Part shown: positions 20,218 through 32,434 of the stretch, one piece after another
Position numbering within the stretch: the first letter of the stretch is position 1
Layout: every line of letters starts with the position of its first letter
From: Chrysomallon squamiferum
Taxonomy: Eukaryota; Mollusca; Gastropoda; Neomphalida; Peltospiridae
DNA length: 60,000 nt
Direction: 5' to 3'
Assembly: GCA_012295275.1 (NCBI GenBank)
Contig: CM022675.1
Span: 13,824,017 to 13,884,016, forward strand
Translations under genes and position numbers: made by a program
The notes under the pieces: generated by a model
What the model was told of the DNA's origin: nothing
The model's database searches: none
The model's input: the letters and a program-made list of their open reading frames with translations, nothing else

Positions 20218-20892
20218 GACAAATTTTATTATTTTCAAATATTTCTTAATTTTATTATTAATTATTTTTAATTTTTAATTCATGTAACGTTAATATACCT
20301 ATATCCATGTCATTTATTTTCCACGGTGTATCTCAGTATCACCTAGAACTGTACACAACACAAATATATATTTTAGATGTTTGTTGTTGTCTGTTTTTGT
20401 TGTTGTTGTTGTTGTTGTTGTTTTTGGTTTTTGTTTGTTTTCAGTTCAGAATTCTGTAATACTGATCAGAATATTTAATTTCTTTCATATTTATTATCGA
20501 CAATTAGAAACAATGTTTAAATTATATTACATTTTAAAAAACAAAACTTTCCTCCAGTTTCAACAGAAGTCGTAAGCATTTTTAAAGTAAAAGTGTGTTA
20601 TAGATGGTATCATAATTGTACCGGCTTTTCCTTCAACCTCCCTCGAAAATAAACAGGATAACAATAACAAACATAAACACAAGTCAGCTGACCAGAACTA
20701 ATCTATTTTTAATTCACAGAAGAAAATATCGTTTTAAATAAACTTTTGCACATAATTTATATATTCAGGAAAACGTATGTTAAGTCGCTTGTGTCAGACG
20801 TGATATAAATAGTATCTTAGCTATGAAAACTTAATACATAAATAATATTTACAGTCGAATCTGTAGTTCAAAACAGGAACTCCAATGCTGTC

Positions 20893-21001
<109 letters not shown>

Positions 21002-21540
21002 GCTCACATATTACAAACAGCTTACTTTCAAATATAAACGTATAATAATTTGTGATTTTAATGATGTACAAGAATTAAGTTAATTTATAAATTGTGCAGC
21101 TTTTTATTAAAAAGAAAAATATTACAATGAGTAATATTTCACAACACACGTATTTCAAAAAGAAAAAAAAAACACAAACAAACCCCCCCAAAAAAAACAA
21201 CGACTGTCTGCATTACGTTAGCTGACACATTAAACAAACAAGTATTGTGCGATGATATAAAATAGTGATAACAGAACAGTTTTGAAGCATTTTGAGAATC
21301 ACCAATATCTGATAGTAATTAAGTTTAAAAGCTTAACCCATAAAAAGTTCAAGAATAAATTGTACTTTCTGTATTATAAAACTTGTTATTATGTCAAACC
21401 AGCGATCTTTGAAAATAGTAATGGCAGTAATATTTGAGCACCCGTGTTCTTAGAAAAATTCCCCATAAGCTGAGTAAATATTTGACGTTATCATTTTCCT
21501 CAGTCTATCAAGTTTTATTTCGTTTCATTAACTATATATT

Positions 21541-21596
21541 TCTTATTTATTTATTTATTTATTTATTTTTTTTTTTAATAAATAAATAAATAAAAT
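21541..21596. repeat. Inverted TTTA/AATA tetranucleotide tract (hairpin-prone)
   Basis: TTTA repeats (about 21546-21567) are followed by a T run and then AATA repeats (about 21577-21594), which are complementary. The pair can fold back on itself as DNA or RNA. Confidence 0.8.
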
Positions 21597-21879
21597 ACAA
21601 TTTTAAAAAGTAAAAAGTGAAATAAAATGAAAACAACACAAAACAAAAAATCCCCCGCCTTTTGGTACTATATATTTATGTTATTTATTTGGACCAAATC
21701 ATATATTTAAAAATGCATTTTAAATAAATAAATAGTTGAAAAGTAGATGACATTTAATTAACTCATTTGGTTCTGGATAGGTTCTTGGATCAATTCTTAA
21801 TACTGAACCTGCAATGTTTATGTCCATTCCAGCTAACAAATAATTCAGCAGCAACAAGAAGAAAAAGCGAAACCGCAAA

Positions 21880-23270
21880 CTCTGTTAAAGAAATATTTTA
21901 TTGTACACATAATTTTGTTTTGTTTACATTCAGAAACACTTTCATACACTCTGATTCATCAAGATAAATAAAGACAGTGTCACACACTTATTCACAAAAT
22001 TAACAATAATTATAATTAGACATTAACTTTGAGAAATCTATTTCAGGATTTCTGCAAGAGTAGAACAAATAGTGCTTTTCCTTATTGAAATTTTTAAAGA
22101 ACAGCCAAATTTACATATGAAGAAAGAGCTGTTAAAAATGTTCTGATTTTTTAAAAATATTTGCAAAGAGGCACAATTTAAACTGATATATATTTAACCA
22201 TCTTTTAAAGAAAATGAAATAAGTAGGCCAACTACTATGCCAAAGAAACTAATACACAATTTTTTGTAACAAAAAACATCTGTGCAGCAGCAAGGAAAAT
22301 AACATGGGTCTTATAAATGCATGAAAAAAAATTAACAAAAAAAATAAAAATGTAAAAAAATAAATAAAAAGTAAAAAAGTACAAGAAAAATCAAAATCCC
22401 TTCTCCTAATTACAATAAAAATACCAGCTCATTCATTTGTTCAAAAGTTTTAATGTTTTTATTACCATTTTAAAAACAAATGTATTCCAATGTTGTTATT
22501 ATACAGCAAATGAAAATATTTTTATATTAAACATAAATATATATATATAAACAGTGATGTTCTGAATGAATTAAAGTAAAATTAAAATTCAACATTTGTA
22601 ACATCATCACAAATTACTGAACAGCCATCTTGTTACATTTTGTTAAATAATTAAATATACATATCACAATTATGTGTGCAGTAACAAATTTACATAATTA
22701 TGTAGCAAATCTGTATAGAATAATCATTATGTGATTTCTACTTTACCTTTTTTAATTTTTCAATTTTTTTAAACTTTATTTTCAATTATAATAATTGTAA
22801 CTAAAAATAGTTTATACATTTATTTATGGGTGAATAAAAAGAGGAACGCAAAGGAAACAGATTATTTTATTTTATTACATTAAGAAGTAAAACATATAGA
22901 TATTTTTATTTAAACTCATATTTGTAGTAAACAATGTCAATTTCACAAGCCATTTTAACCAAATTTTCTCCATATTTTCTTTTCTCTTTTCACTTTGATT
23001 ATAAAATCAGAGCTTCATTTCCAAAACATCCGTAATTTTAGCAAAACTTTATTTTTCAATTTTCTTGACCTTCACCTGCACAGTCAGAATAAATTCAGAA
23101 TGTTTTGATTCACCATGCAACAAAAAAGTTTACATTTAAAAATTATTTTAAAATAAGCCAAAACACTATTACAGATTTCTTTCCAGTCTTTCAAATTTTA
23201 CAATGACTTCCTGGCTAAATTTACGTCAGTTTGTTTCTAGCTGTTCTGTCCAGTCAGACAACGTTCACAT
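21880..23270 (-). other. Probable 3' UTR of UBXN4
   Basis: AT-rich sequence downstream of the UBXN4 stop with no further coding exon. On the minus strand AATAAA at 21902-21897 is a reasonable end; other AATAAA matches lie nearer the stop (around 22818-22823). The exact end is uncertain. Confidence 0.4.
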
Positions 23271-26200
23271 TTACAGCTGTTGTGTTGAGTTTCCATTCCA
23301 CGTCGCTGAATCATCATCGTCATCCTGTCTGTTTGTGAAACGATGCAGATTGCCCTCCCTTCTGCTGATACCACCCCCACCACCTGAATGAGATTTCCGA
23401 TTGTATGCACTGAAAAACAAAAATAAATAAATAAAATAAGTAAATAAGTAAGTAAATAAAAAGAACAAATAAATAAATAAATAAACATAAGTAAATAAAT
23501 AAGTATATAAGTAAGTAAATAAGTTAAAAAAACAGCTATAAAGTAAGTAAATAACTATATAAATAAGAATATCAGTAAGTTAGTAAATAAATAAACAAAT
23601 AAAAAAAGAAACTCATAAACTTACACACTGAAATATTTTCACTCCATGTAAATTATTTGTATATTGTTTTAACATAAAAAAAACACACACATCACCCCCA
23701 GAATATCTTTTTAAAACTGCATTTAACAAAAAAAAAACTTACGTATTTTGTTTACGATCACCACCCACTGCCTGGTCTGAGGACGTTGGTGTAACTGGTG
23801 ATGTTGTAGGAGGTGGACTACTGGTAAAGAAGGAGACCACAAAGTTCCAGATCATCATAATAGGAGCCAACAAGAGAGAGAACAGATTCTCCCCTCCTCC
23901 ACCACCAGAAAACTGAGTCACTGAACTTCTTTTCTAAAAAGAGAAATTTTTAACATTTATTAGAACTGTTTTTTATCACTTTTACATAAACATTATCATT
24001 GCTATGAGAAGAATATCATGTTTATATAAATTTGTATCACTATTTTAAAATAAATCACATTTAGATGCACTGTCTCAGTTTTAAAAACGTATCACATATA
24101 AATTGTATCACTTTTACATTAACTATATCAGTATTATAAAATTATCACTTTTACATAAACTGTATCACTATTATAAAACTATATCACTTTTACATAAACT
24201 GTATCACTATTATAAAACTATATCACTTTTACATAAACTGTTTCACTGTTATAATACTATATCACTTTTACATAAACTGTATCATTACAAAATTATATCA
24301 CTTTTACATAAACTGTATCAATTATAAAACAATTATTTTTACATAAACTGTATCAATTATTATAAAAATATATCACTCTGACTTTTTACTAATCAACTAT
24401 ATCATTACTTCATACACTTTGTCATTGTTTAAAAACTATATTTCAATTGTAAATAAACAAAGAAAGGATAAATAAAGGACTAAACAAATAAAAAACACAG
24501 AATAATAAACAAACAAAGAAATAAATAAAGGATTACACGTGTAAATTAATAGCTCACAGGAATTACAATGATGACAGAGGAAGGAGCCAAGTTCAGTTCG
24601 GCGAGTGTCTGTGGCATGTCCTCCTCAGTGAAAACACGTTTAGGAAATATCGTTGATAGCGACACTGATCCATTCAGATGCTGCAAAATACAAACATAAA
24701 AAAAATGAATATTAACTGTAAGTGGTGCTGAATTAAATATATATAAAAATTAAAAACAAACATTATGAACTGTCAGTGCTGTTCTGTGAAATATACAAAA
24801 GATTTGAAATAAAAACGTAGATAAGAGGATCACTTTGGTGTAAAGTTTAGAGAAGAGACAATACTTACTTCTGAGATGAAATTAGAAGCAGTCTGAAGAG
24901 TTGCTTTCGAAGGGAATTCCTGTGTAACACTTGTACCATCAGTCAAGCGGAACTGAAGTCGAGCAGTCTCGCTGTGTTGTATTAAAATTATTATTATTAT
25001 TATTTCAGTGTGGAGTGTATTTGCAAAAAGGAAGATAAATACAAAATATGCAACTTTAAGTCAGAAAAACAAAATAACACAAATGTTTCTCTTTTCCTAC
25101 TGATCAGAATTAATGACAAGATAACTGGAAGAACAAAACAACACAATATTTTCTTTTAATCCCTCTCCTTATATAAAAAAAAAAAAAAAAAGAAAAAAAA
25201 GAAAAATTACCTCCTCCTAGACTCAGCCTCTTCTGCCTTTTTCTGCTGATCAAGGAGTTTGGTTTTCTTAGCATTTTCCTGTGACTGGAGTCGTTCCTCC
25301 TTCTCTTTGTTAAACTTTGCAGCCCTCTCCGCTCTTAAACAAACAATAATTCTTACCAGGCATTATTTAGTCTTTGTTATCAAAAAAGAGAGCAAATTGT
25401 TACAGTTCCTACAGTGCATAGATGTACATGTCTGCAACAATGTTTGCCATGTACCTGTCTCTATGTTTTAATTACACCTGTCTCTGTTTTAATTACACCT
25501 GTCTGTAACTATGTTTTAAAGATACCTGTCTCTAGCTGTTTTAATTATACCTGTTTCTAGTTATGTTTTAATTACACCTGTCTCTAACTATGTTTTAATT
25601 ACACCTGTCTGTTTTAATTACACCTGTCTCTAACTATGTTTTAATTACACCTGTCTGTAACTATGTTTTAAAGATACCTGTCTCTAGCTGTTTTAGTTGT
25701 TTTAATGTTTTATACCTGTCTCTAGTTGTTTTAATTATACCTGTCTCTGTTTTAGTTATGTTTTAATGTTTTATACCTGTCTCTCTAGTCTCTAGTTATG
25801 TTTTAATTATACCTGTCTCTAGTTATGTTTTAAAGATACCTGTCTCTAGCTGTTTTAATTAAGTTCTAGTTATGTTTTAAAGACCTAGTTGAATCTGTCT
25901 CTAATTATGTTTTAAAGATACCTGTCTCTAGCTAAGTTTTAGTTGAATCTGTCTCTAACTATGTTTTAAGTATACCTGTCTCTAGCTATATCCTCTTTCA
26001 CTCTTTCTCTCGCCTTTCTTTCTTCTTCTTTGTCTTTTTTCATCTTCTCCTGGATCTCGCGCAACTCCTTTTCTGCCTGAGTCTCCTTCAACTTCTGAAT
26101 GTTTTTCCCAGTCTCACGACGCTCCTTTTCTTTCAGTTTTAATTCCTGAAAACATTTATTTTTATTTTTACAGATTTCATATGAAAATTCAGAGTTTTCT

Positions 26201-29200
26201 AAAAGACAATGTTGAAGACAGATTGATGAAAGTACATTTGATGGTTTACTGTCGTTTGGGTGTATTCTCTCTCTCCTGTTAATGGCTACAAATATTTTAT
26301 TAAAATATCAAGGCACATGTCAAAGTAAAGATGGTTTTTGTTTTAATTAATATATATATATATGTATTTACTCAGACTTAAAGATATCATTCTTTATTAA
26401 AGACCAGATTCAGCACATAAAACAGTGTTTAAAAATAAATATATATCCAAACCTCTTTTTCTTTTTCTAGTTTCTCCAGTCTCTTCTGTTCCATTTTCTC
26501 TTTAGCACTGAAACAACAGAAATTATTATTTTTTATAATTACAGATTCTACCACATCCTATGATATTTGTTTACATTGTTTTCATGTTTGTATATTATGT
26601 TTTTTTTATTATTATATTACTATACTGTAGAACTCTACTAAAGTTTAATGTTTACATTCACCTTTCTAGTCTTTCGAGTTTTCCAAACTGATGCTCCCCT
26701 TGAAACTGAGGGTCAATAGTATTAATAATTACAAAATTATATAACATGAATAATAACATTAATAAAAAATAAAATAAAAGTCCCCAATTATAAACTTTTT
26801 TTACACTTGTTATTAATTTTTACAACTGAAAATGAGTTTATTTTATAAAATTACATGGCAACTCTGGTTTCAAAATCCAGTTTTTGTTTCTTAGCTTCAG
26901 ATGAACTTTCGTCATCAGCTTTGGTGTCAGTTGTACTGGATGCTGGCACCTCCTCTGACTCTGGCTTTTCTGCTGCTGCTGCTGCAGATGCTGCTACATT
27001 TTCTTCTATAAAATATATTCTAATATGTATTTACACATAAAGATTTCAGGTACACTGTATAACATATATATGCATATCTTTATATAAGTACATACAGATC
27101 AGCTTTTTTTTTAAAGTATCGGTTATCCATGGTTAGCACACACTCACTCAGTAACTTCAGTGGAAATATAAGTACTTTTAGGAACTAGATCTGTTCAGTT
27201 TTATGGTCCACTCAATTTAAAACATAGTGACTGATGTGATGTGTATACTCTATAGTGTCAGATCGGAGTCTGAGAACACAATGATTATCAGTGTTGAGTA
27301 CTCACATCTGATACTGCTTCATTCACCATTTGATGTCTGACACTACTGCATTCACCACCAGACATCTGACACTACTACATTAACCACTAGACATCTGAAA
27401 CTATTACATTCACCACCAGACATCTGACACTATTACATTCACCACCAGACATCTGACACTTTTACATTCACCACCAGACATCTGACACTTTTACATTCAC
27501 CACCAGACATCTGACACTATTACATTCACCACCAGACATCTGACACTATTACATTCACCACCAGACATCTGACACTACTACATTCACTAGACATCTGACA
27601 CTACTACATTCACCACCAGACGTCTAACACTACATTCACCACCAGCTGTCTGACACTACTACATTCACCACCAGACATCTGACACTACTGCATTCTCTAC
27701 CAGATGTCAGACATAATGAAATACTGAACTTCCTATCTCAATATGGCCTCCTGTTACTTCAACTGAGATTTAACTAACACAAAAATCAGTAGGATTTTCA
27801 AAATAAACTTGATAAACAATTGTTAAATACCAAAACATACTGTATATACTTGTGTATAAATCGAATTTTTGGGAGACTATATTAAGGTAATATTTTGGGG
27901 GCCGACTTATACATAGGTAATGCTTTTGTAGCTGTTGCTGAAGAGTCGCCATTTTGACTATTTTTTGCTACGGGATGCATCTAAAATAATCGCAGTCTTT
28001 CAGCTTTTCAAAAATATAATTTTATCGTATAAAAAAATTGGAAAAATTAAATAACAAAACCAAATATGAATGTAAAACATGATATTCTTCTGTTTAATGA
28101 CATAAAAATACATTTTAAAGCGAGAAAACCGTCAGTATGGTGTTATGCCTTACGGCATCTTGCAATGATCTAGGAATGCAGACTTCTCTGCCAAATTGCA
28201 CTAAATATCGGTCCTAATTTCATAAACAAAACTCACTTGTTTAATTGTAAATAATTTGATGAAATAATATTGCAATCGTCATTAATATCCACTACCGACA
28301 AATTTTGTAAATCATAGAACGGCTAAATATAACAGTAAGTTAGGTCTCCATGTTAGACCTATTACATTAAAGAGATACTATTTATGATACATTTAGGCTA
28401 TAGCTCGTGTAATACATGCATTTATGTTATTATGGTATGTTCGTGCAAGTTACAGCTCGTGCAAGTTATGTTACAGTAGGCGTACAATGTAGGCCTTCAT
28501 GGCACTGTCACAATGGTCTGAAAATAGTGACGGTGCCTGGAATCTACAGTCGACTTATACACAAGTGACGCAATTTTTTGTCTTAAAATACACATCGACT
28601 TATACATAAGGTCGCCTTGTACACAAGTATATACGGTATATATTTTTTTAAACAATATTAAATATATTTCACAATCCAACAATTTCTCCAAATCTGGTTT
28701 GTAGCATGTGATCTCTTATCTTTTAAATAACATTTATAAAAGATACTTTGTTACTAGCCTGTAAGAGTATCCTATGATATAACAGCAAATTTAACTTATT
28801 TCTTTCCCCCCCATCTCTCTATCTTTCTCTCTGTATTAAAAGTAAACACTCAAGTGATATTAATATATACCTGCAGCCATTTTTTCTGCAGGTTTTACTT
28901 CGTCATTCTGTTGTTCTGTTTTTTTCTCTGACTGTGGCTGAATTTCTGACTTTGTCTCTGTTTGTGGCTGTAACTTAGACTTGTGAGTCTAAAAAATTAC
29001 AAGATGTGTTGTTGATACAGAATTGATAAACACAAATATATATATATTATATAATAATCTTAATAACTGCTTGTGAAATCTGTGAGTTATAAAAAGTCTA
29101 TTTCTGTGGGCTAAATTTGATGCGTTTTACATCTAGTAATAATTATGACTCTGAATAAGAACAGCATTATCTTCAACACTGACAAAGACATTATTATTAT

Positions 29201-30791
29201 TTCGAAAGAATGATAAAAAATGTATTCATTTCATTATTTTTTAAATAAAATGAAATAAAATTTACTAAATTACTTCAACATTTTTCTTTTTAATACATTC
29301 ACAAGACTCAATAGTTTTCATTCAAGTTTCTTTTTAAGAAAAAATATTCTTTATTAGCTGGGTTTTTTTGGTTTGTTTGTTCTTATTTTTGGTGGGGTTT
29401 TTTTTTTGTGTGTGTGTTTGTGTTGGATGTTTTCATCCAGATTAAATAACACTTAAAAAAATAAAAATAAAATTTTTAAAAATTCAAATGTGAAGACATC
29501 AGATGAAAGTTGTTACTTCACTAAACTCCCTGAAATCAGTTTCTAAGCAAGGATCAAAGAAAAATGTTTGCTGAAACTTTAACAGCAACAACAATCTCAC
29601 CAATTTCTTGAAAACTATCACGTGCAAGAGATGTAATAACAATTTTAATTTTCATAATAATTACAAAACATTTCAAATTAAACTTTATAACATCTTGAAT
29701 AATGATTAATTAATAATAAAATAATTAATAAACATACCTCAAGGACTGACTTAATAATTTTCAGAAATTCCACACTTTCAACATGTCCACCTGTCACTTC
29801 AATTGGGATTCCATTGACACTGATAAAGAATGTCGATGGAACAACCACAACGGGGTCTGAACATTTTTGTAAGGAATATAACAATAACCATTACATTAAT
29901 AAATTAAATTAAATTAATTCACTTATTGTGTCTTAAAAATATAAATTAAAAATACTCTCCATATGTTAATGATTTCAACATGACAACAGAAAGTAACTGA
30001 AAATGACACAAACTGTGTCAAAACTCCATCTATGAACTTTATTATTTACTTACTCTCCCAATCTATAAATGTTAAAAGTATTTAGAAAAGTAAAAATGTA
30101 TGCTAACTAAAAGTAAATATATTTAAATTTAAAAGTAATACAAGTTGAAGTAATTTGTTTATACATATAATTATAAAAGTAATACTAATAGATATAAAAT
30201 TAATTGGCTTTAAAGGAAACAAATAAAACGATTTGGGTTTATTTTAAAGGTAACATACTAACTTAAATCAATTTTATTGAATTTAAATAATTTTCTTTTT
30301 GAATAATAATATATAATAAATATCTGTTTATTTAAAAGATACAAATCTGGGAAAAGAATCCACAGGCATCACTGAAACAAGAAAAGCAAATTCAAAACTA
30401 AAATTGGTTGTTACATACTAGGGATGGAGTAAGTCTAAAATCTGAAGAAAAGTAAATGAAAAATAAATAAAAAAAATAAAAAATAAAAAATATATTGTGA
30501 TCATTTTATGTTAATATTCTTCAATTTTAAGAATACAGTATTTTTCAGTGGATATCTGTGTACACAGCAGGCTACACTGTAGATGGAAGTCAGTGTTTAA
30601 ACATATCTTTGTGAGTTTATGTAGTTGTATGTAAACCACACACACACACTCGCACAGACATAGAATAGAACTAACCTGTCTGCTTCTATACGGATGGCAA
30701 CACATTTCTCTTGTTCACATAAAGCACAAATTTCAGAATTTTCCCAAGTTTCAAGCATCTTTTTTGAGAGATCATCTTTACCTGAAACAAA

Positions 30792-30844
<53 letters not shown>

Positions 30845-31143
30845 AATATTGCAATAAATGGATATCCGAATCGTCTCTGGATCAGTGGATGCTGCTAGCA
30901 TTTGTGCAGCATTTATATTTATATTGCAATAAAATTAAATTTACAGCAAACTGAATATGAATTTGCATTTAAGAGCTAAGTAGTTACTGATACTGATAGT
31001 GATAGTTAATTTTCAAAACCTATTTTCAGTATTTAAATTTTAATTTTAACTTTTTTCTCACCAGAAATGTATACAATAAATAGCAAATTATTAGCTTTTG
31101 AATGTTGGATGGCCTCTGGAATTGTTCCCGTAAACCACTTCAT
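23271..31143 (-). CDS. UBXN4: UBXN4 (erasin) homologue, UBX-domain ER protein, 14 coding exons
   Basis: Exons in order: 31062-31143, 30676-30781, 30343-30371, 29738-29856, 28871-28988, 26863-27005, 26662-26705, 26453-26507, 25976-26145, 25211-25333, 24869-24971, 24558-24680, 23743-23933 and 23271-23409. Phases agree throughout, giving 514 residues (human about 508). The N-terminal thioredoxin-like region starts MKWFTGTIPEAI and contains VVVVPSTFFISVNGIPIEV. A Gln/Glu/Ala-rich linker and a charged coiled coil (about 200-330) follow. The UBX domain (about 330-405) has an FPK motif at 376-378 in place of the usual p97-binding FPR. A hydrophobic membrane-inserting segment lies at about 422-441, and the tail ends ATWNGNSTQQL, very like the vertebrate end. 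In the family this protein sits in the ER membrane and recruits p97/VCP for ER-associated degradation. The weakest junction is the exon 6 donor (AGA|GTTGCC); a GTAATT eight bases further breaks the frame. Confidence 0.93.
23418..23612. repeat. Degenerate AAAT/AAGT tetranucleotide tract
   Basis: Interspersed AAAT, AAGT and AACA units in the last UBXN4 intron, close to the last-exon acceptor at 23410-23411. Confidence 0.85.
24085..24372. repeat. Minisatellite, unit about 39 bp, in UBXN4 intron 12
   Basis: Seven or so copies of a unit with the core ATCACTTTTACATAAACTGT followed by ATCACTATTATAAAACTAT. The open frame at 24103-24327 is the repeat translated. Confidence 0.9.
25440..25992. repeat. 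Minisatellite built on the UBXN4 exon 9 splice donor
   Basis: On the minus strand exon 9 ends TAGCTAGAGACAG and is followed by GTATACTTAAAACAT. Intron 9 then repeats this junction about 17 times in a roughly 25-30 bp unit: (C/A)TAGAGACAG + GTRTAATTAAAACATA, with variants lacking one or other half. Each good copy carries a potential 5' splice site (CAG|GTRTNN). The exon's own 3' end is therefore part of the repeat. Only the first donor keeps the frame; reading on gives a stop (TAA) within the first copy. Confidence 0.9.
27300..27712. repeat. Minisatellite, unit about 28-29 bp, in UBXN4 intron 5
   Basis: About 14 copies of a unit with the core CACCACCAGACATCTGACAC followed by TACTACATT. Copies at 27390-27590 are nearly identical; the edges are degenerate. 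The core contains the near-palindrome CAGACATCTG. Confidence 0.92.
27837..28639. mobile_element. Non-autonomous DNA transposon (MITE-like), about 0.8 kb
   Basis: Both ends carry imperfect terminal inverted repeats: the left begins ATACTGTATATACTTGTGTA and the right, reverse-complemented, begins ATACCGTATATACTTGTGTA. Subterminal copies of CGACTTATACA occur at about 27903, 28552 and 28588. The interior is richer in CpG than the surrounding intron and has no transposase frame. It lies in UBXN4 intron 5, next to the 28-bp minisatellite. The superfamily was not determined; a possible TA target duplication is ambiguous in this AT-rich DNA. Confidence 0.75.
30343..30371 (-). CDS. UBXN4: 29-nt microexon (exon 3) of UBXN4
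   Basis: A TTTCTTGTTTCAG-like acceptor precedes 29 nt that end at a GTATCT donor. In frame it supplies S-DACGFFSQI and the first base of Tyr, joining exon 2 (ending ..AG) to exon 4 (starting AC). Without it the protein would lose the segment matching the conserved ..CLQFSQIYPVV.. region of UBXN4, and the frame would shift. Both phases fit. Confidence 0.85.
30791..30842. repeat. AAT trinucleotide microsatellite
   Basis: About 17 AAT units beginning within 10 bp of the UBXN4 exon 2 acceptor, so in the transcript they read as an ATT-rich polypyrimidine-like tract just before the 3' splice site. Confidence 0.95.
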
Positions 31144-31501
31144 TGTTGTCATTTCTTACAGTGGATCAACAATGAAAAATAAATAAAACAGATTAATGGG
31201 TTTTTTGGTTGTTATTATGTTTTTAACTTTCGAAGATTACGTGTAGGTAAGAACCGGAAGTAGCTATTGAGAATAGACTGACAACCAAACATTTATAAAT
31301 AGATTGATAAAGCCAGTCTAAATGGAACGTTCGGAATAACTCGCTTTTTTCCGAAGTTTTCCGATTGTGTATATTTTATATGTACTGTAAACCGAATTTT
31401 GTCGACTTCAGCGAATGCTCTGTGCGTTCTTATGGCTCTATTAGTAATATTGACAAAGTAGTTACCTTTCTTATTCCAGGCAGGAATAGGTTGCAACCAG
31501 G
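31144..31501. promoter_or_regulatory. Bidirectional promoter between UBXN4 and STARD3
   Basis: The start codons of the two divergent genes are only 358 bp apart, so both 5' UTRs and core promoters must fit here, unless distant non-coding first exons exist. The segment is less AT-rich and has more CpG than the flanking introns (for example around 31240-31265 and 31320-31400). No TATA box is placed with confidence for either direction. Confidence 0.65.
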
Positions 31502-32384
31502 ATGTCTATTAACACGGTGAGTTATGTATTATGGCAGTCTAATTTAATTTGTTTCTTTGCTTTTTAAAATATTTAATTAGAAAAATATAAAATTTAAACC
31601 GGAAGATATGAACTTTCGGCTTTAATCGGGATAAAGTTCTCGGTTGACTGAAGTCCCTTCAGGTCGCGTACAATAGACTAAAAGCAAACAAAAATTAAAG
31701 AGTCACATTGTGATTGTAATAATTTCGTGTTGTCATGTATTAAACTTTATCAGACATAACCGCTGAGAGATGTATCTGAATATAAATTTAAAAAGCCACA
31801 TAATGTTTAAATTCAACCATCACTCAGTGACTTTTTTTTTTATCTTCAACATTTAATCACTGATGGTGATTAAATATTGAAGATAAACAAAAAGGACAAA
31901 GTTTATTTCCACGTTTGTCCACCCAGACCTTGTGACCAACTAATTAACCATGTGATCGCAAGCTATCCAGGAAGTAAAAAGATCACCTCCTTTTCTTCCT
32001 CAACCGGTAGAAATATTTTAAGTAAGTTTATATTCAACATTTCAGGCACAGTTTCACGATTTCAAGCTAGGGGCAACAGAACGACAAATCCCTGATTTTG
32101 GAAAAGGATAGAAACGAACAAATGTTTACACACAATATAATGAATACTGAATTAGTGAATATAGATATTAATTTGATATTTTATATAATCCTAATGTTAT
32201 TACTAGAACGGCATTTACAAAATCTCGTGAGTTTGTACTCTAAGTGTAAGTATGAAGTATTTAAGCAACAATAATCGGGAAACAAAGGCCTTTAATTCAT
32301 TTGTCTTCAATTTAAAACGAAAAAAATTACTTTATTTTTATTATTGTTTTGTTTTGTTTTTCTTTATGTAAATACTTAACAATA

Positions 32385-32434
<50 letters not shown>

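Noticed and set aside
26662-26863. Alternative donor GTAATT for UBXN4 exon 6
   Set aside because: It is a better-looking donor but puts exon 7 in a wrong frame with a stop or loss of the coiled-coil sequence; the weak GTTGCC donor keeps the frame. Transcript data should decide.
26855-27040. 61-codon plus-strand frame rich in Ser and Ala
   Set aside because: Antisense of UBXN4 exon 6, which fits the gene model with correct phases.
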